57,167 bases of DNA from Betaproteobacteria bacterium. GTDB lineage: Bacteria > Pseudomonadota > Gammaproteobacteria > Burkholderiales > SG8-41. Location: positions 1-57,167 of the forward strand of contig JAKFUS010000016.1 of the NCBI GenBank assembly GCA_021732605.1, written 5' to 3'. Below, one piece after another: positions 1 through 8,223 of the stretch; position 1 is the stretch's first letter; each line of letters opens with the position of its first letter. The notes below the pieces were generated by a model. The model was not told the DNA's origin. It ran no database searches and saw only the letters and a program-made list of their open reading frames with translations. The position numbers were made by a program, and so were the translations under genes.

Positions 1-99
1 CCAAGTTCGCCGCATTACATCGGCAGAGTGCTACCGATGCAGTTCTACCCACTAACGAAGGATTCCTTTAACCTTGCAACCGGGCTTCCTGCCAAATGA
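1..99 (+). other. Possible 3' end of an upstream ORF (partial)
   Basis: An open frame enters from the window edge and ends at a TGA (97-99) that overlaps the ATG of the ankyrin gene in an ATGA junction. The 32 visible residues carry no recognisable motif. It could be the end of a translationally coupled gene, or an out-of-frame remnant of a longer ankyrin gene. No call on function is possible. Confidence 0.25.
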
Positions 100-977
100 T
101 TGGTATGGCTAAAGGGGGCAGGTCACTAGTAGAGTTCGCGGACATCTTGATCGCACACGGGGCCGACGTAAATCGAAAAACAGGTGAGGGAAGGTCACAC
201 AAGACGCCTCTGAATTATGCCGCTGAGTCAAATAATCTACCTGTCGCTAGACTGCTTATAGCTCGTGGTGCGGATGTTGAAGGGAAAGGTTCTTCACCGT
301 TAAGTTCTGCTGTAGTAAATGGTGATTTCTTCGAGATGGCGCAACTTCTTGTGGAGAATGGGGCGAGTGTAAATACACCTTCTCCGACGGGCTTGTATCC
401 ACTACAAACGGCCGCGGGCCGAGGTAATATCAAAGTAACGAAATATTTGCTTGCGCGAGGAGCGGATCCAAATGGTGCCGATCGAGCGGGATTTACAGCA
501 CTCTACTCGGCATCTGGCAGTGACTATGGTGCTACCACTGCCGAAGCCCTTTTGAGTAGTGGCGCCAACCCGAATACCAAAAGTATCCACGGACTTACTG
601 CACTCCATCATGCTGCCTCGCAAGGTGCTATTAATGTTATTAAGTTATTGCTTGCTAACAAGGCAGACGTAAATGCTAGTGATAACCAAGGCTACTCTCC
701 ACTGCATGGAGCGGTTTCATACGGGAAAAATGACACGAGAAAAGCAGTCGTTGAAATTCTCTTAAAGAGCGGGGCTAACGTTAACGCAAGAACTTCTCGT
801 GATGGAGAAACCCCTATTCACAAGGCAATCGCACGTCGTGATATTGAAATTGCGAAGTTGCTCATCGAATATGGGGCCGACGTAAATGCTATTAGCAAAT
901 CCGGTGTTACGTCGCTTTACTTCGCTCGTGATTCAAGCGCCATTTCGGAGCTACTAAAGGAACACGGAGCCAAGTGA
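96..977 (+). CDS. Ankyrin-repeat protein
   Basis: A 293-residue protein made almost wholly of ankyrin repeats. About eight units are visible, each ending in GADVN-like turns (for example IAHGADVN, VENGASVN, LARGADPN, IEYGADVN) and starting with TPL/TALH-type helices. Ankyrin arrays are protein-binding scaffolds; nothing shows the partner. There is no signal peptide or membrane segment. The first repeat is already under way at residue ~10, so the N-terminus may be truncated or the start may lie elsewhere; ATG 105 is an alternative and neither start has a clear ribosome binding site. Codon use is more AT-rich than in the housekeeping genes. The stop codon lies one base before an attC-like site, so the gene is probably a captured integron cassette. 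Confidence 0.75.
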   Translation: MIGMAKGGRSLVEFADILIAHGADVNRKTGEGRSHKTPLNYAAESNNLPVARLLIARGADVEGKGSSPLSSAVVNGDFFEMAQLLVENGASVNTPSPTGLYPLQTAAGRGNIKVTKYLLARGADPNGADRAGFTALYSASGSDYGATTAEALLSSGANPNTKSIHGLTALHHAASQGAINVIKLLLANKADVNASDNQGYSPLHGAVSYGKNDTRKAVVEILLKSGANVNARTSRDGETPIHKAIARRDIEIAKLLIEYGADVNAISKSGVTSLYFARDSSAISELLKEHGAK

Positions 978-978
978 T

Positions 979-1047
979 GCCCAACCCATCATTCGAGCTG
1001 ACCGCGCACAAAAAGACGCGCGAGGCCGCTCAATTCAAACGTTAGGC
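979..1047 (+). repeat. Integron attC-like recombination site
   Basis: The site opens with GCCCAAC (979-985) and closes with GTTAGGC (1041-1047). These fit the R'' (RYYYAAC) and R' (GTTRRRY) core boxes of integron attC sites. Between them, an inner imperfect stem pairs ATTCGAGCTGACC (991-1003) with GGCCGCTCAAT (1024-1034), leaving unpaired extra bases as in real attC sites. A GCGC/GCGC stem closes an A-rich loop. It begins one base after the ankyrin stop codon, the usual place in a cassette. No integrase gene or second attC is visible. Confidence 0.6.
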
Positions 1048-1103
1048 CCTTCAGAGCGGCGCGCTGTTACACGTGTTAAATTGACATTTCGACGGAGGTG
1101 ACC

Positions 1104-1334
1104 ATGGGTTTTTCCGTTAAGACCTTGGGAATAGATCGACTCAACGTCGACGAAAAGCTTGCGCTCGTCGAGGAAATTTGGGCGACCATCTGTGTCGATG
1201 CGAAGGCCTTTCCTCTTACCGACACACAGCGCGCAGAACTCGATCGCCGGGTGGCGGAAGACGATGCATTTCCGGATGATGTGTTGCCCTGGGATGAGGT
1301 CAAGGCTTCAGTCCGCGCGCGTTTGGGGCGATGA
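1104..1334 (+). CDS. Addiction-module antitoxin, unstable-antitoxin family
   Basis: A 76-residue acidic protein of the type often annotated as a putative addiction-module component (PF09720-like). It has an N-terminal helix rich in leucine and acid (LNVDEKLALVEEIW) and a C-terminal WDEVKASVRARL segment. In the family the C-terminal part wraps the ParE/RelE toxin and neutralises it. ATG 1104 is chosen because GGAGG (1094-1098) lies 5 bases upstream; GTG 1098 is inside that site. Its stop overlaps the toxin ATG as ATGA (1331-1334), giving translational coupling. It begins just past the attC-like site, so it may have arrived as cassette cargo. Confidence 0.75.
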   Translation: MGFSVKTLGIDRLNVDEKLALVEEIWATICVDAKAFPLTDTQRAELDRRVAEDDAFPDDVLPWDEVKASVRARLGR

Positions 1335-1627
1335 CGCTTCGCATCGTCTTTCGGCGTGCTGCGAAAAGCGAGTTTGAGGATGCAGCCGTCCGCTACGACG
1401 AACAGCGCGGTGGACTCGGAGAGGAATTTATCATCGAGATCGAGCAATCACTCACGAGCGCAGCGGCCGCACCCTTGCGGTATCCAATAGTCTTCGGTGA
1501 CATCCGACGCACTGTCACACGTCGCTTCCCTTATTCGGTGTAATTCCGGGTAAGGTCAGATGAATTGATTGTTCTCGCAGTGTTTCATGGCCGCAGAAAT
1601 CCGGCTATTTGGCAGCGCCGGTTATAA
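1331..1627 (+). pseudogene. ParE/RelE-family toxin with an in-frame stop
   Basis: The reading frame starts MTLRIVFRRAAKSEFEDA and continues YDEQRGGLGEEFIIEIEQ, the usual N-terminal half of a ParE/RelE-type toxin. A TAA at 1541-1543 stops it after RRFPYSV. Read through that codon, the same frame continues FRVRSDELIVLAVFHGRR and NPAIWQRR up to a TAA at 1625-1627. That is exactly the conserved family C-terminus (AVFHGRRNP). The full form would be about 98 residues; the truncated form is 70. The missing part includes the last strand and conserved basic residues, so the product is probably inactive. The antitoxin overlapping it upstream looks intact. Confidence 0.75.
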
Positions 1628-1637
1628 CAAAACGTTC

Positions 1638-1838
1638 TTGAAGCAAGAAATCACCGGCTTTCACCAGGACGAGTCCCTAGACTGGGTCGCCGAACTCGCC
1701 TGCGGCCACCACCAGCATGTGCGCCACAATCCGCCCTGGACCAGCCGCCCCTGGGTCACCACGGCGGAAGGCCGGTTATCGATGATTGGCCGCAAACTCG
1801 CCTGCATAAAATGCGATAGCGGCGCGCCGCTGGATTAG
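1638..1838 (+). CDS. Small DUF3565-like protein with Cys/His cluster
   Basis: About 66 residues, starting KQEITGFHQDESLDWVAEL and followed by ACGHHQHVRHNPPW and CIKCDSG. This matches my memory of the DUF3565 family, with spaced Cys and His residues that look like metal ligands. TTG 1638 is chosen because family members begin at that point. An in-frame ATG at 1569 would add 23 residues, but those overlap the toxin remnant and look like out-of-frame toxin sequence. No strong ribosome binding site is visible. Its stop overlaps the stop of the convergent SDR gene. The cellular role is unknown. Confidence 0.6.
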   Translation: MKQEITGFHQDESLDWVAELACGHHQHVRHNPPWTSRPWVTTAEGRLSMIGRKLACIKCDSGAPLD

Positions 1839-2656
1839 CGCGCCGCGCGCCGCACTTCACCCCCGGTCATCAGCAGCACGTCACCGCTGATCCAGCGCGC
1901 GCTGGGGCCACACAGATAACGTACCAGGTCGGCGACTTCCTCCACCGTGCCCGGACGCTTGATCGGAATAGTCGACAGGCGTTTTTCCCATTGCACCGGA
2001 TCGCGCAGCGTGTCGATGCGCGCGGTGTCGAGAAAACCCGGTGCGATGACATTGGCGGTGATGCCGTACTGGCCCAATTCATCGGCCAGCGAGGACATCA
2101 GCGCGTGCATGCCGGCCTTCGACGCGGCATAGGCGGAGAAGGTCGCCGGCGCTTTCAGCGCGGCACCCGAAGATATGCTGACAATGCTGCCGCCGTCGCC
2201 CTGCGCGATCATCTGTTTCGACACGTATTTGCAACAGAGCATGGTCCCTGTCAGGTTGATGTCGAGGATGGTGCGCCACAGCTCGTCGTCGAGGTCCTGC
2301 AGCGGCACGCGGTCGGCGGCGCGGGGATAAGTGGCGTTGTTGACCAGGATGTCGATGCGGCCGAGGTGCTGCACCACTTCGCCTACCATGCGCTGCACGT
2401 CGGTCGCCTTGCGCACGTCCATGTACGCGCCGTATGCGCGCACGCCCAAAGCTTCGATTTCAGCGACGACATCGGGCAGGCCGCGCCAGCCATCCTTCTG
2501 CTCATCGGCAGTCAGGCTCGACGGATTGCGGCTGTTGCCGGTAACGGCGACATCGGCGCCGGCACGGGCCAGCGCCAGTGCGACGGCGCGACCCAGGCCG
2601 CGTTTGCGTGTGGCGCCGGTGATCACGGCAACCTTGCCTTTGAGTTCATCGTTCAT
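1835..2656 (-). CDS. Short-chain dehydrogenase/reductase (SDR)
   Basis: A 273-residue classical SDR. The N-terminal Rossmann motif is TGATRKRGLG, NNAT stands in place of the usual NNAG, and the catalytic set is Ser in VSISSGAA with YAASK (Tyr/Lys). The C-terminus has the PGFLDT and SGDVLLMTGGE patterns typical of the family. It should catalyse NAD(P)-dependent oxidation or reduction of a hydroxyl/keto group. The substrate cannot be told from the sequence; FabG-like or degradation enzymes are possible. It is transcribed alone, divergent from the phosphonatase-like HAD gene. The insertion between strands 2 and 3 (RNPSSLTADEQKDG) is longer than in FabG. Confidence 0.85.
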   Translation of the reverse strand: MNDELKGKVAVITGATRKRGLGRAVALALARAGADVAVTGNSRNPSSLTADEQKDGWRGLPDVVAEIEALGVRAYGAYMDVRKATDVQRMVGEVVQHLGRIDILVNNATYPRAADRVPLQDLDDELWRTILDINLTGTMLCCKYVSKQMIAQGDGGSIVSISSGAALKAPATFSAYAASKAGMHALMSSLADELGQYGITANVIAPGFLDTARIDTLRDPVQWEKRLSTIPIKRPGTVEEVADLVRYLCGPSARWISGDVLLMTGGEVRRAAR

Positions 2657-2787
2657 GCAGATTCCTTCGCTAGATCAGTGATGGTAGGCGACCCCCGCAC
2701 ACCGGGCAACGCCACACGGTGGACCCGGTATCAGAGTCCGTGCGCCGCCTTGTAAAATCCGGGAACACGAGGAGAAATAAGGGAGGA

Positions 2788-3477
2788 ATGGCCTTGAGCA
2801 AAATTTTGAGTGAAGCCATCGAACTGGTGGTCTGTGACATGGCCGGCACCACGGTGCGCGATGCGGGCCAGGTACCCAAGGCGTTTACCTCGGCGCTGGC
2901 AGCGCACGGCATTGCTGTGACACCGCAGGCGATCAACAGCCTGCGCGGCGCATCAAAGCGACAGGCGATCCTGAATCTGATCCCCGAAGGCGGTGATCGC
3001 GCAGCAAAATCGGAACAGGTCTATGCGACCTTTGTGCAGCATCTCGCACAAGTGTTCAAGGGCACCGTCGAAGCGGTCCCCGGCGCACGCGAAATGATCG
3101 ATACCCTGCGCAGTCGCGGGGTACGCATCGCGCTGAACACCGGTTTTGACCGCGACACCACCAAGCTGCTGCTTGATGCGCTGCACTGGCGCGAGGGTGT
3201 GGTCGATGCCGTGGTCTGCGGCGATGAGGTGCCGCAGGGCCGGCCGGCGCCGTACATGATTTTCCGTTGCATGGAGGCGACCGGCGTCGTTGATGTGCGC
3301 CGCGTGGCCAATGCCGGCGATACCGTGCTCGATCTGCAGGCCGGGTATAACGCCGGGGTTGCGCTGAACATCGGCGTGCTGTCTGGCGCGCATGGCCGCG
3401 ATCAGATGCAGCCTTTGCCGCATACCCATCTGCTGAGCAGTGTGGCCGATCTGCCGGAATTGCTTGGGGCGCGTTAG
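2788..3477 (+). CDS. Phosphonatase-like HAD hydrolase
   Basis: A 229-residue HAD-superfamily hydrolase. Motif I is VVCDMAGTTV with the nucleophile Asp, a helical cap follows (FTSALAAHGI...LRGASKRQAI), motif II is ALNTGFDRDT, and motif III/IV are GRPAPYMIFRCM and NAGDTVLDLQAGYNAG. The DxAGTT sequence and the GRPAPYM stretch resemble phosphonoacetaldehyde hydrolase and the PhnX-like group. The Schiff-base lysine of true phosphonatases is not confidently placed, so only the class is called. No phosphonate transport or PhnW gene is nearby. ATG 2788 directly abuts GGGAGG (2781-2786); TTG 2794 would have better spacing. Confidence 0.8.
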   Translation: MALSKILSEAIELVVCDMAGTTVRDAGQVPKAFTSALAAHGIAVTPQAINSLRGASKRQAILNLIPEGGDRAAKSEQVYATFVQHLAQVFKGTVEAVPGAREMIDTLRSRGVRIALNTGFDRDTTKLLLDALHWREGVVDAVVCGDEVPQGRPAPYMIFRCMEATGVVDVRRVANAGDTVLDLQAGYNAGVALNIGVLSGAHGRDQMQPLPHTHLLSSVADLPELLGAR

Positions 3478-3646
3478 CCGTCATTTCGTCTGGCTAACAC
3501 GCGTCGCCGTTAAGCGACGGTTCGAGAAATTACCGATCGTGCTGTAGGCAATAGCGGTGTTGCAGCGTTAAGCTGTTGACTGCCCAATCGATTTTCTTAA
3601 CACTGTTCCGCTGAACTTTTACCGTGGCATCCGGCCCAATCGTCCC

Positions 3647-4498
3647 ATGCGCCTCGCATCCCTGCTACCCCTGTTGATTTTGTTGCTGCTCCCGGCGTTG
3701 TTGCCGGTGCGTGGTATTGCCGAGGCATCGGCAGCAGTCAAAAACAGTCCGCAGCAAAAAAATGCGATGGCAAAAACACTGTCATCCCCAGCCTTGGTCA
3801 AACCTGCCGGGGCGAGTGCCTTGTCCGTGGTTATCGCGACAGGGCCGAATCAGGCCGGTTATGTGCATTACTGGATGATTACCGCCCCCGACGGGGAGTC
3901 TGAGATCCAGGTTGGCATTGAACTGCCGGACCAGCGCATTGCATGGTCCTTTCCCGGGCTGGGTGTCCATGTGACGCCGTTTATTGCCGAGGGTGAGGTC
4001 GATGCCAACGGCAGGGTATTCCAGGTGCAGCATCTCTACGGCCTGCGCCCTTTTACCAACGACACGTCCATGCGCAGCCTGCGCAGCAGCCTGATGCGCC
4101 GGGTGACGCCGCTGGTCAAACAGCAGGTGCCTTATTGCGAGCTTAACGGCGCCACGCCCGACCTGTGCATGAGTTGCATGGGTTTTGTGTCCCAAGTGCT
4201 GTTCCCGGGACGCACACCGGAATACGCGAATTTCCCGAGCAGCTTTTCACGCATTGACGGCGAGTCGTATCACACCACCGAAGACCTGCTGCTGTATCTG
4301 ACCGGCCTGAATAATCTGCGCACGGATGCCGCACGTAAGCGGCGCATGGAGGCCATCGGCGGGCCGCCGGAGTTGCAGGACGAGCTGGCGCGGCTGACCG
4401 CGAAACTGGCGGAACCGCCGGTGGCGGTGGCTGCAGCAAAATCGCTGGTGAAACGCCGGGCAGCTGCGCCCAAATCTGCGATCAAGCGTCCCGGCTAG
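3647..4498 (+). CDS. Exported protein of unknown function
   Basis: A 283-residue protein with a clear Sec signal peptide: Arg at position 2, a run of Leu/Pro to about residue 22, and an Ala-rich cleavage region near GIAEASA. The mature part has no family I recognise. It has a beta-rich region (residues ~60-125) and then a Cys-containing block, PYCELNGATPDLCMSCMGF, with a CxxC that could form disulfides or bind metal. The C-terminal 50 residues are basic and Ala/Pro-rich. It probably acts in the periplasm. It lies alone between the HAD gene and convergent rluF, with about 170 bases upstream. Confidence 0.7.
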   Translation: MRLASLLPLLILLLLPALLPVRGIAEASAAVKNSPQQKNAMAKTLSSPALVKPAGASALSVVIATGPNQAGYVHYWMITAPDGESEIQVGIELPDQRIAWSFPGLGVHVTPFIAEGEVDANGRVFQVQHLYGLRPFTNDTSMRSLRSSLMRRVTPLVKQQVPYCELNGATPDLCMSCMGFVSQVLFPGRTPEYANFPSSFSRIDGESYHTTEDLLLYLTGLNNLRTDAARKRRMEAIGGPPELQDELARLTAKLAEPPVAVAAAKSLVKRRAAAPKSAIKRPG

Positions 4499-4538
4499 AG
4501 GGACAAAGATGCGTCAACGCGTCAGAACGTTTCGCGCA

Positions 4539-5276
4539 TTAGAACGTTTCATCTTCGCGCAGATAGCGCCACTGTCCGATGGGCAGGTCGCCGAGCATGA
4601 CGCGGCCGATGCGCACCCGTTTCAGACCGACCACAGTGAGGCCGACCATTTCGCACATGCGGCGAATCTGGCGCTTCTTGCCCTGGCGCAGCACAAAGCG
4701 CAACTGGTCTTTGTTTTGCCAGGACACTTCTGCCGGGCGTAACGCTTCGCCGTCGAGGCTCAGGCCGTGGTTCAGCAGTGCCAGGCCGTCTTTGTTGATT
4801 TTGCCGGTGACACGTACCAGGTATTCCTTTTCCACCCGCGAGTTTTCACCGATCAGCTGTTTGGCGATGCGCCCGTCCTGGGTCAGGATCAACAGTCCGG
4901 TGGAGTCGATGTCGAGCCGGCCGGCGGGGGCGAGACCGCGCAAATGCCGTGGATCGAAACGCTGTGGGTTGCGGTCGCGGGCGTCGCTGTATTGGGTTTC
5001 TGCGGTGACCAGTACGATGGCGGGGCGGTAATTTTTTTCGGGCTGTGCCGAGACAAAACCGATGGGCTTGTTGAGCAGCACGGTGACCCGCGCTTCCTGT
5101 TTGCTGTGCGCGGCGGGTGCCAGCGTAATGGTCTGAGTGGGCAGGATGCGTGTACCCAGTTCGGTGATCGGTACACCATCGACCAGCACCCAGCCGCGCT
5201 CGATGTAACTGTCGGCTTCGCGCCGGGAGCAGAAGCCTTGCTCCGACATCAGCTTGGACAGGCGGATTTTTTCCAT
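4539..5276 (-). CDS. rluF: 23S rRNA pseudouridine synthase, RluF-like
   Basis: A 245-residue RsuA/RluB/E/F-family pseudouridine synthase. An N-terminal S4 RNA-binding domain ([18 protein letters not shown]) is followed by the catalytic domain, with the active-site Asp in [17 protein letters not shown] and the family motif [14 protein letters not shown] near the C-terminus. It isomerises uridine in rRNA. The RluF assignment (23S U2604 region) rests on overall resemblance; another RsuA-family position is possible. It lies downstream of hemL on the same strand with about 90 bases between, which contain an imperfect hairpin at 5290-5320 (TTTGCT..GCACC / GGTGC..AGCAAA). Confidence 0.82.
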   Translation of the reverse strand: MEKIRLSKLMSEQGFCSRREADSYIERGWVLVDGVPITELGTRILPTQTITLAPAAHSKQEARVTVLLNKPIGFVSAQPEKNYRPAIVLVTAETQYSDARDRNPQRFDPRHLRGLAPAGRLDIDSTGLLILTQDGRIAKQLIGENSRVEKEYLVRVTGKINKDGLALLNHGLSLDGEALRPAEVSWQNKDQLRFVLRQGKKRQIRRMCEMVGLTVVGLKRVRIGRVMLGDLPIGQWRYLREDETF

Positions 5277-5368
5277 GGTGGCGGGGTTTGCTGCAGCACC
5301 GGGGATGGTGCAGCAAAAACGTTATTCATAAGTATTTGATTTAATTAGTGTTTTTATTTCATTGCGCG

Positions 5369-6646
5369 TTAAAGTGCAGCAAAGATTTTTGCTGCGGCTT
5401 TGGTGGTGCGGTCGATTTCTGCTGCACCATGGGCTGCCGAGACAAAACCCGCTTCATAGGCCGAGGGCGCGAGGTAAATACCTTCGGCGAGCATGGCGTG
5501 GAAAAAGCGGTTGAAGGCTTCTTTATCGCATTGCATCACTTCGGCGTATGAGGTCGGTGGCGTTTCGCGGAAAAACAGCCCGAACATGCCGCCGATGTTG
5601 CGCGCCGAAAAAGCGATGCGCCGCGCCTGCGCCGCCTCGGTCAGGCCGCTGCATAACTGGTGGGTCGTGCTGGCGAGCTTGTCGTAAAAACCCGGCGCCT
5701 GGATCAATTTCAGAGTGGCCAGCCCGGCGGCCACGGCCACCGGATTGCCGGACAGCGTGCCCGCCTGATATACCGGACCCAACGGCGCCAAGCATTGCAT
5801 GATGTCGCGGCGGCCGCCGAAGGCGCCCACCGGCAGGCCGCCGCCGATGACTTTGCCCAGCGTGGTGATGTCGGGCTTGATGCCATACAAAGCCTGAGCG
5901 CCGCCGAGGGCGACGCGGAAGCCGGTCATCACTTCATCGAATATCAGTACCGCACCATGCTGCGTGCATAGCTGGCGCAGCAATTCGAGGAAGCCGGGCT
6001 TGGGTGCGATCAGATTCATGTTGCCGGCGACGGGTTCGACGATGACTGCAGCAATTTCGCCGCCCTCGCGCGCGAATGCCGCTTCCAGTCCGGCCGGATC
6101 GTTGTAATCCAGCACGAGGGTGTGGGCTGCGGTTTCCGCCGGCACACCGGCGGACGACGGCTGGCCGAAAGTCAGAGCACCTGAGCCGGCTTTGACCAGC
6201 AGTGCGTCGGCATGGCCGTGGTAACAGCCTTCGAACTTGATGATTTTGCTGCGCCCGGTGAAGCCGCGGGCGAGACGGATCGCGCTCATTGTGGCCTCGG
6301 TGCCGGAACTGACCAGACGGACTTGGTCCATCGACGGCACCAGCTTGCGCAGCACATCGGCCATTTCGACTTCGGCCTCAGTAGGCGCGCCGAAGGACAG
6401 GCCGCGCTCTGCCGCCTGCTGCACGGCTTTGACCACGTCGTGATGGGCGTGGCCGCAGATCAGCGGTCCCCAGGAACCGACATAGTCAATATAGCTGTTG
6501 CCGTCAGCGTCCCACACCAGCGGGCCTTTGCCGCGCTGGAAAAACAGCGGCGTGCCGCCGACCGACTTGAAGGCGCGCACGGGCGAATTGACGCCGCCGG
6601 GAATGGTCAGCTGGGCGTGGTTAAAGAGCTTTTGACTTTTTTTCAT
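5369..6646 (-). CDS. hemL: Glutamate-1-semialdehyde 2,1-aminomutase
   Basis: HemL converts glutamate-1-semialdehyde to 5-aminolevulinate in the C5 pathway of haem synthesis, using PMP/PLP. The 425-residue product starts [18 protein letters not shown] and carries [10 protein letters not shown], the aminotransferase [16 protein letters not shown] segment, FDEVMTGFR, and the PLP lysine in [17 protein letters not shown]. The start at 6646 is the family start; the frame stays open further upstream, inside thiE. It overlaps the end of thiE by 26 bases, so thiD-thiE-hemL is one minus-strand operon. Coproporphyrinogen oxidase (hemF) is also in this window. Confidence 0.96.
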   Translation of the reverse strand: MKKSQKLFNHAQLTIPGGVNSPVRAFKSVGGTPLFFQRGKGPLVWDADGNSYIDYVGSWGPLICGHAHHDVVKAVQQAAERGLSFGAPTEAEVEMADVLRKLVPSMDQVRLVSSGTEATMSAIRLARGFTGRSKIIKFEGCYHGHADALLVKAGSGALTFGQPSSAGVPAETAAHTLVLDYNDPAGLEAAFAREGGEIAAVIVEPVAGNMNLIAPKPGFLELLRQLCTQHGAVLIFDEVMTGFRVALGGAQALYGIKPDITTLGKVIGGGLPVGAFGGRRDIMQCLAPLGPVYQAGTLSGNPVAVAAGLATLKLIQAPGFYDKLASTTHQLCSGLTEAAQARRIAFSARNIGGMFGLFFRETPPTSYAEVMQCDKEAFNRFFHAMLAEGIYLAPSAYEAGFVSAAHGAAEIDRTTKAAAKIFAAL

Positions 6647-7271
6647 GTGAGGTTTCGAACAAATCCTGGAATTCCCGCGCCGCGGCTGCAACATCGGGCG
6701 CGGTAAATACGGCGGAGATCACGGCGACAGCATCAACCCCGGCGGCGATCAGCTGCGGTGCATTGTGCAGCGTGATGCCACCGATGGCCACCACCGGCAG
6801 GCGAAACTCATTTTTGGCCAGGGTAATCAAATTCACTGGCGGTCGTACGGCATCGGGTTTGACGCTGGAGGCAAAAAAACTGCCGAAGGCGATGTGATCG
6901 GCGCCGGCAGACACTGCGCTTTGCGCCAGTTCAATGCGGTCGTAACAGGAAGCCCCCAACAGTTTGGCCGGGCCGAGTTGCGCCCGCGCCGCGGCGATGT
7001 CGCCGTCGTCACCGCCCAGGTGCAGGCCGGCGGCATCGACGTCGAGTGCCAGGTCGAGGTGATCGTTAATGATCAGCGGCACGGCGAACTCCATGCACAA
7101 TGCCCGCAGCGCTTTTGCCTGTTCGCAGCGCAATGCGGCGGATGCTGTTTTGTTGCGGTACTGCAGTACGCGGGCGCCGCCAGTCAATGCGGCGCGCGTG
7201 CGCAGCAAAAGGGTATCGGTATCTGCGATATCGGGCGTGATCGCATACAGCCCGGCGATCAGCGGGTTCAC
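6621..7271 (-). CDS. thiE: Thiamine-phosphate synthase
   Basis: ThiE joins the hydroxymethylpyrimidine diphosphate and thiazole phosphate moieties to give thiamine phosphate. The 216-residue TIM-barrel shows GLYAITPD at the first strand, QYRNKTAS (substrate phosphate region), [34 protein letters not shown] and [12 protein letters not shown], all expected for ThiE. It overlaps thiD by ATGA (7268-7271) and hemL by 26 bases, indicating coupled translation. No thiamine riboswitch was seen in front of the operon. Confidence 0.93.
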   Translation of the reverse strand: MNPLIAGLYAITPDIADTDTLLLRTRAALTGGARVLQYRNKTASAALRCEQAKALRALCMEFAVPLIINDHLDLALDVDAAGLHLGGDDGDIAAARAQLGPAKLLGASCYDRIELAQSAVSAGADHIAFGSFFASSVKPDAVRPPVNLITLAKNEFRLPVVAIGGITLHNAPQLIAAGVDAVAVISAVFTAPDVAAAAREFQDLFETSHEKKSKAL

Positions 7272-8140
7272 GCCGGTTTATCGTTGCTGCTGTTGCTGCC
7301 GTCGCCGCCAACCTCGGCCGCATCGGCTGCGGTTTCATCTTCTCGGGCCCAGAACAGGCGGTCCGGGATATGTTGGCCCATGCCCGGCCGGAACGCTTGT
7401 TTCAGCGATTGCCAGGTGTATTCCTGCGCGTCGCGCACCGCTTCCTGGATATCGACACCGTTGGCGATGGTGGCGGCCAGCGCCGAAGCCAGCGTGCAAC
7501 CCGAGCCGTGGTAGCTGCCGGGCAGGCGTGGCCAGGCGTCGCTGCGCACCACACCTTCACTGTTGTATAGCGTGTTGACCACGTCGTTGCTGTGCTCATG
7601 GGTGCCGGTGATCAGCACATATTCGCAGCCGGATTCGAGGATGCGCCGCGCGCATTCGGCGAGGTCAGGGTTGTCGCCCTCGCTGTCATCATCGGCGAGC
7701 CGCCGCGCTTCGATGCTGTTGGGGGTGACGATGGTGGTCTGCGGGATCAGCAGTTCACGGATCGCCGCGAGCATTTCTTCGGAGGCGAGTTCATCGCCGC
7801 GGCCGGAGGCCAGCACCGGATCCAGGATCAGTGGTATTTCAGGGTAATCAGATACCACTTCGGCCACAGCGGCGACCGCCTCAAGGCTGCCCAGCACGCC
7901 GATCTTGAATGCGGCCACAGGCATGTCTTCGAGGATGCAGCGCGCCTGATCAGACACCCATTCGCCGTCGATCGGCATGATTTCATCAACACCCGTGGTG
8001 TCCTGGATGGTGATCGCAGTGACCACAGAAACCGGATGGCAGCCCATGCTGGCGAGGGTCATGATGTCCGCCTGCAAGCCGGCGCCGCCGGTCGGATCGG
8101 TGGCGGCGAAGACCATGACAATGGGCGGAGAATCGGTCAT
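7268..8140 (-). CDS. thiD: Hydroxymethylpyrimidine (phosphate) kinase
   Basis: ThiD phosphorylates HMP and HMP-phosphate to HMP diphosphate for thiamine synthesis. The 290-residue ribokinase-fold protein has FAATDPTGGAGLQADI at the N-terminus, VTAITIQDT, KIGVLGS, DPVLASGRGD, TPNSIEARRL and the catalytic region LPGSYHGSGCTLASALAA. It is slightly longer than usual because of an acidic and Ser/Asn-rich C-terminal tail (EDETAADAAEVGGDGSNSS) with no obvious role. It is the first gene of thiD-thiE-hemL, and it is divergent from rubA across the structured element at 8224-8491. Confidence 0.93.
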   Translation of the reverse strand: MTDSPPIVMVFAATDPTGGAGLQADIMTLASMGCHPVSVVTAITIQDTTGVDEIMPIDGEWVSDQARCILEDMPVAAFKIGVLGSLEAVAAVAEVVSDYPEIPLILDPVLASGRGDELASEEMLAAIRELLIPQTTIVTPNSIEARRLADDDSEGDNPDLAECARRILESGCEYVLITGTHEHSNDVVNTLYNSEGVVRSDAWPRLPGSYHGSGCTLASALAATIANGVDIQEAVRDAQEYTWQSLKQAFRPGMGQHIPDRLFWAREDETAADAAEVGGDGSNSSNDKPA

Positions 8141-8223
8141 CAGGATTGGGAGGCAGGGTGGGATCAGCTAGAATGGCGAAGGAATTGTAGCGTGTGAAGT
8201 AGCTTTTGAATTGTAGCTTATCC

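Noticed and set aside
1569..1637. Upstream ATG for the DUF3565-like gene
   Set aside because: The extra residues derive from out-of-frame toxin sequence; family similarity begins at the TTG at 1638.
8141..8223. Thiamine (TPP) riboswitch before thiD
   Set aside because: No THI-box sequence or matching stems were found in the short leader on the minus strand.
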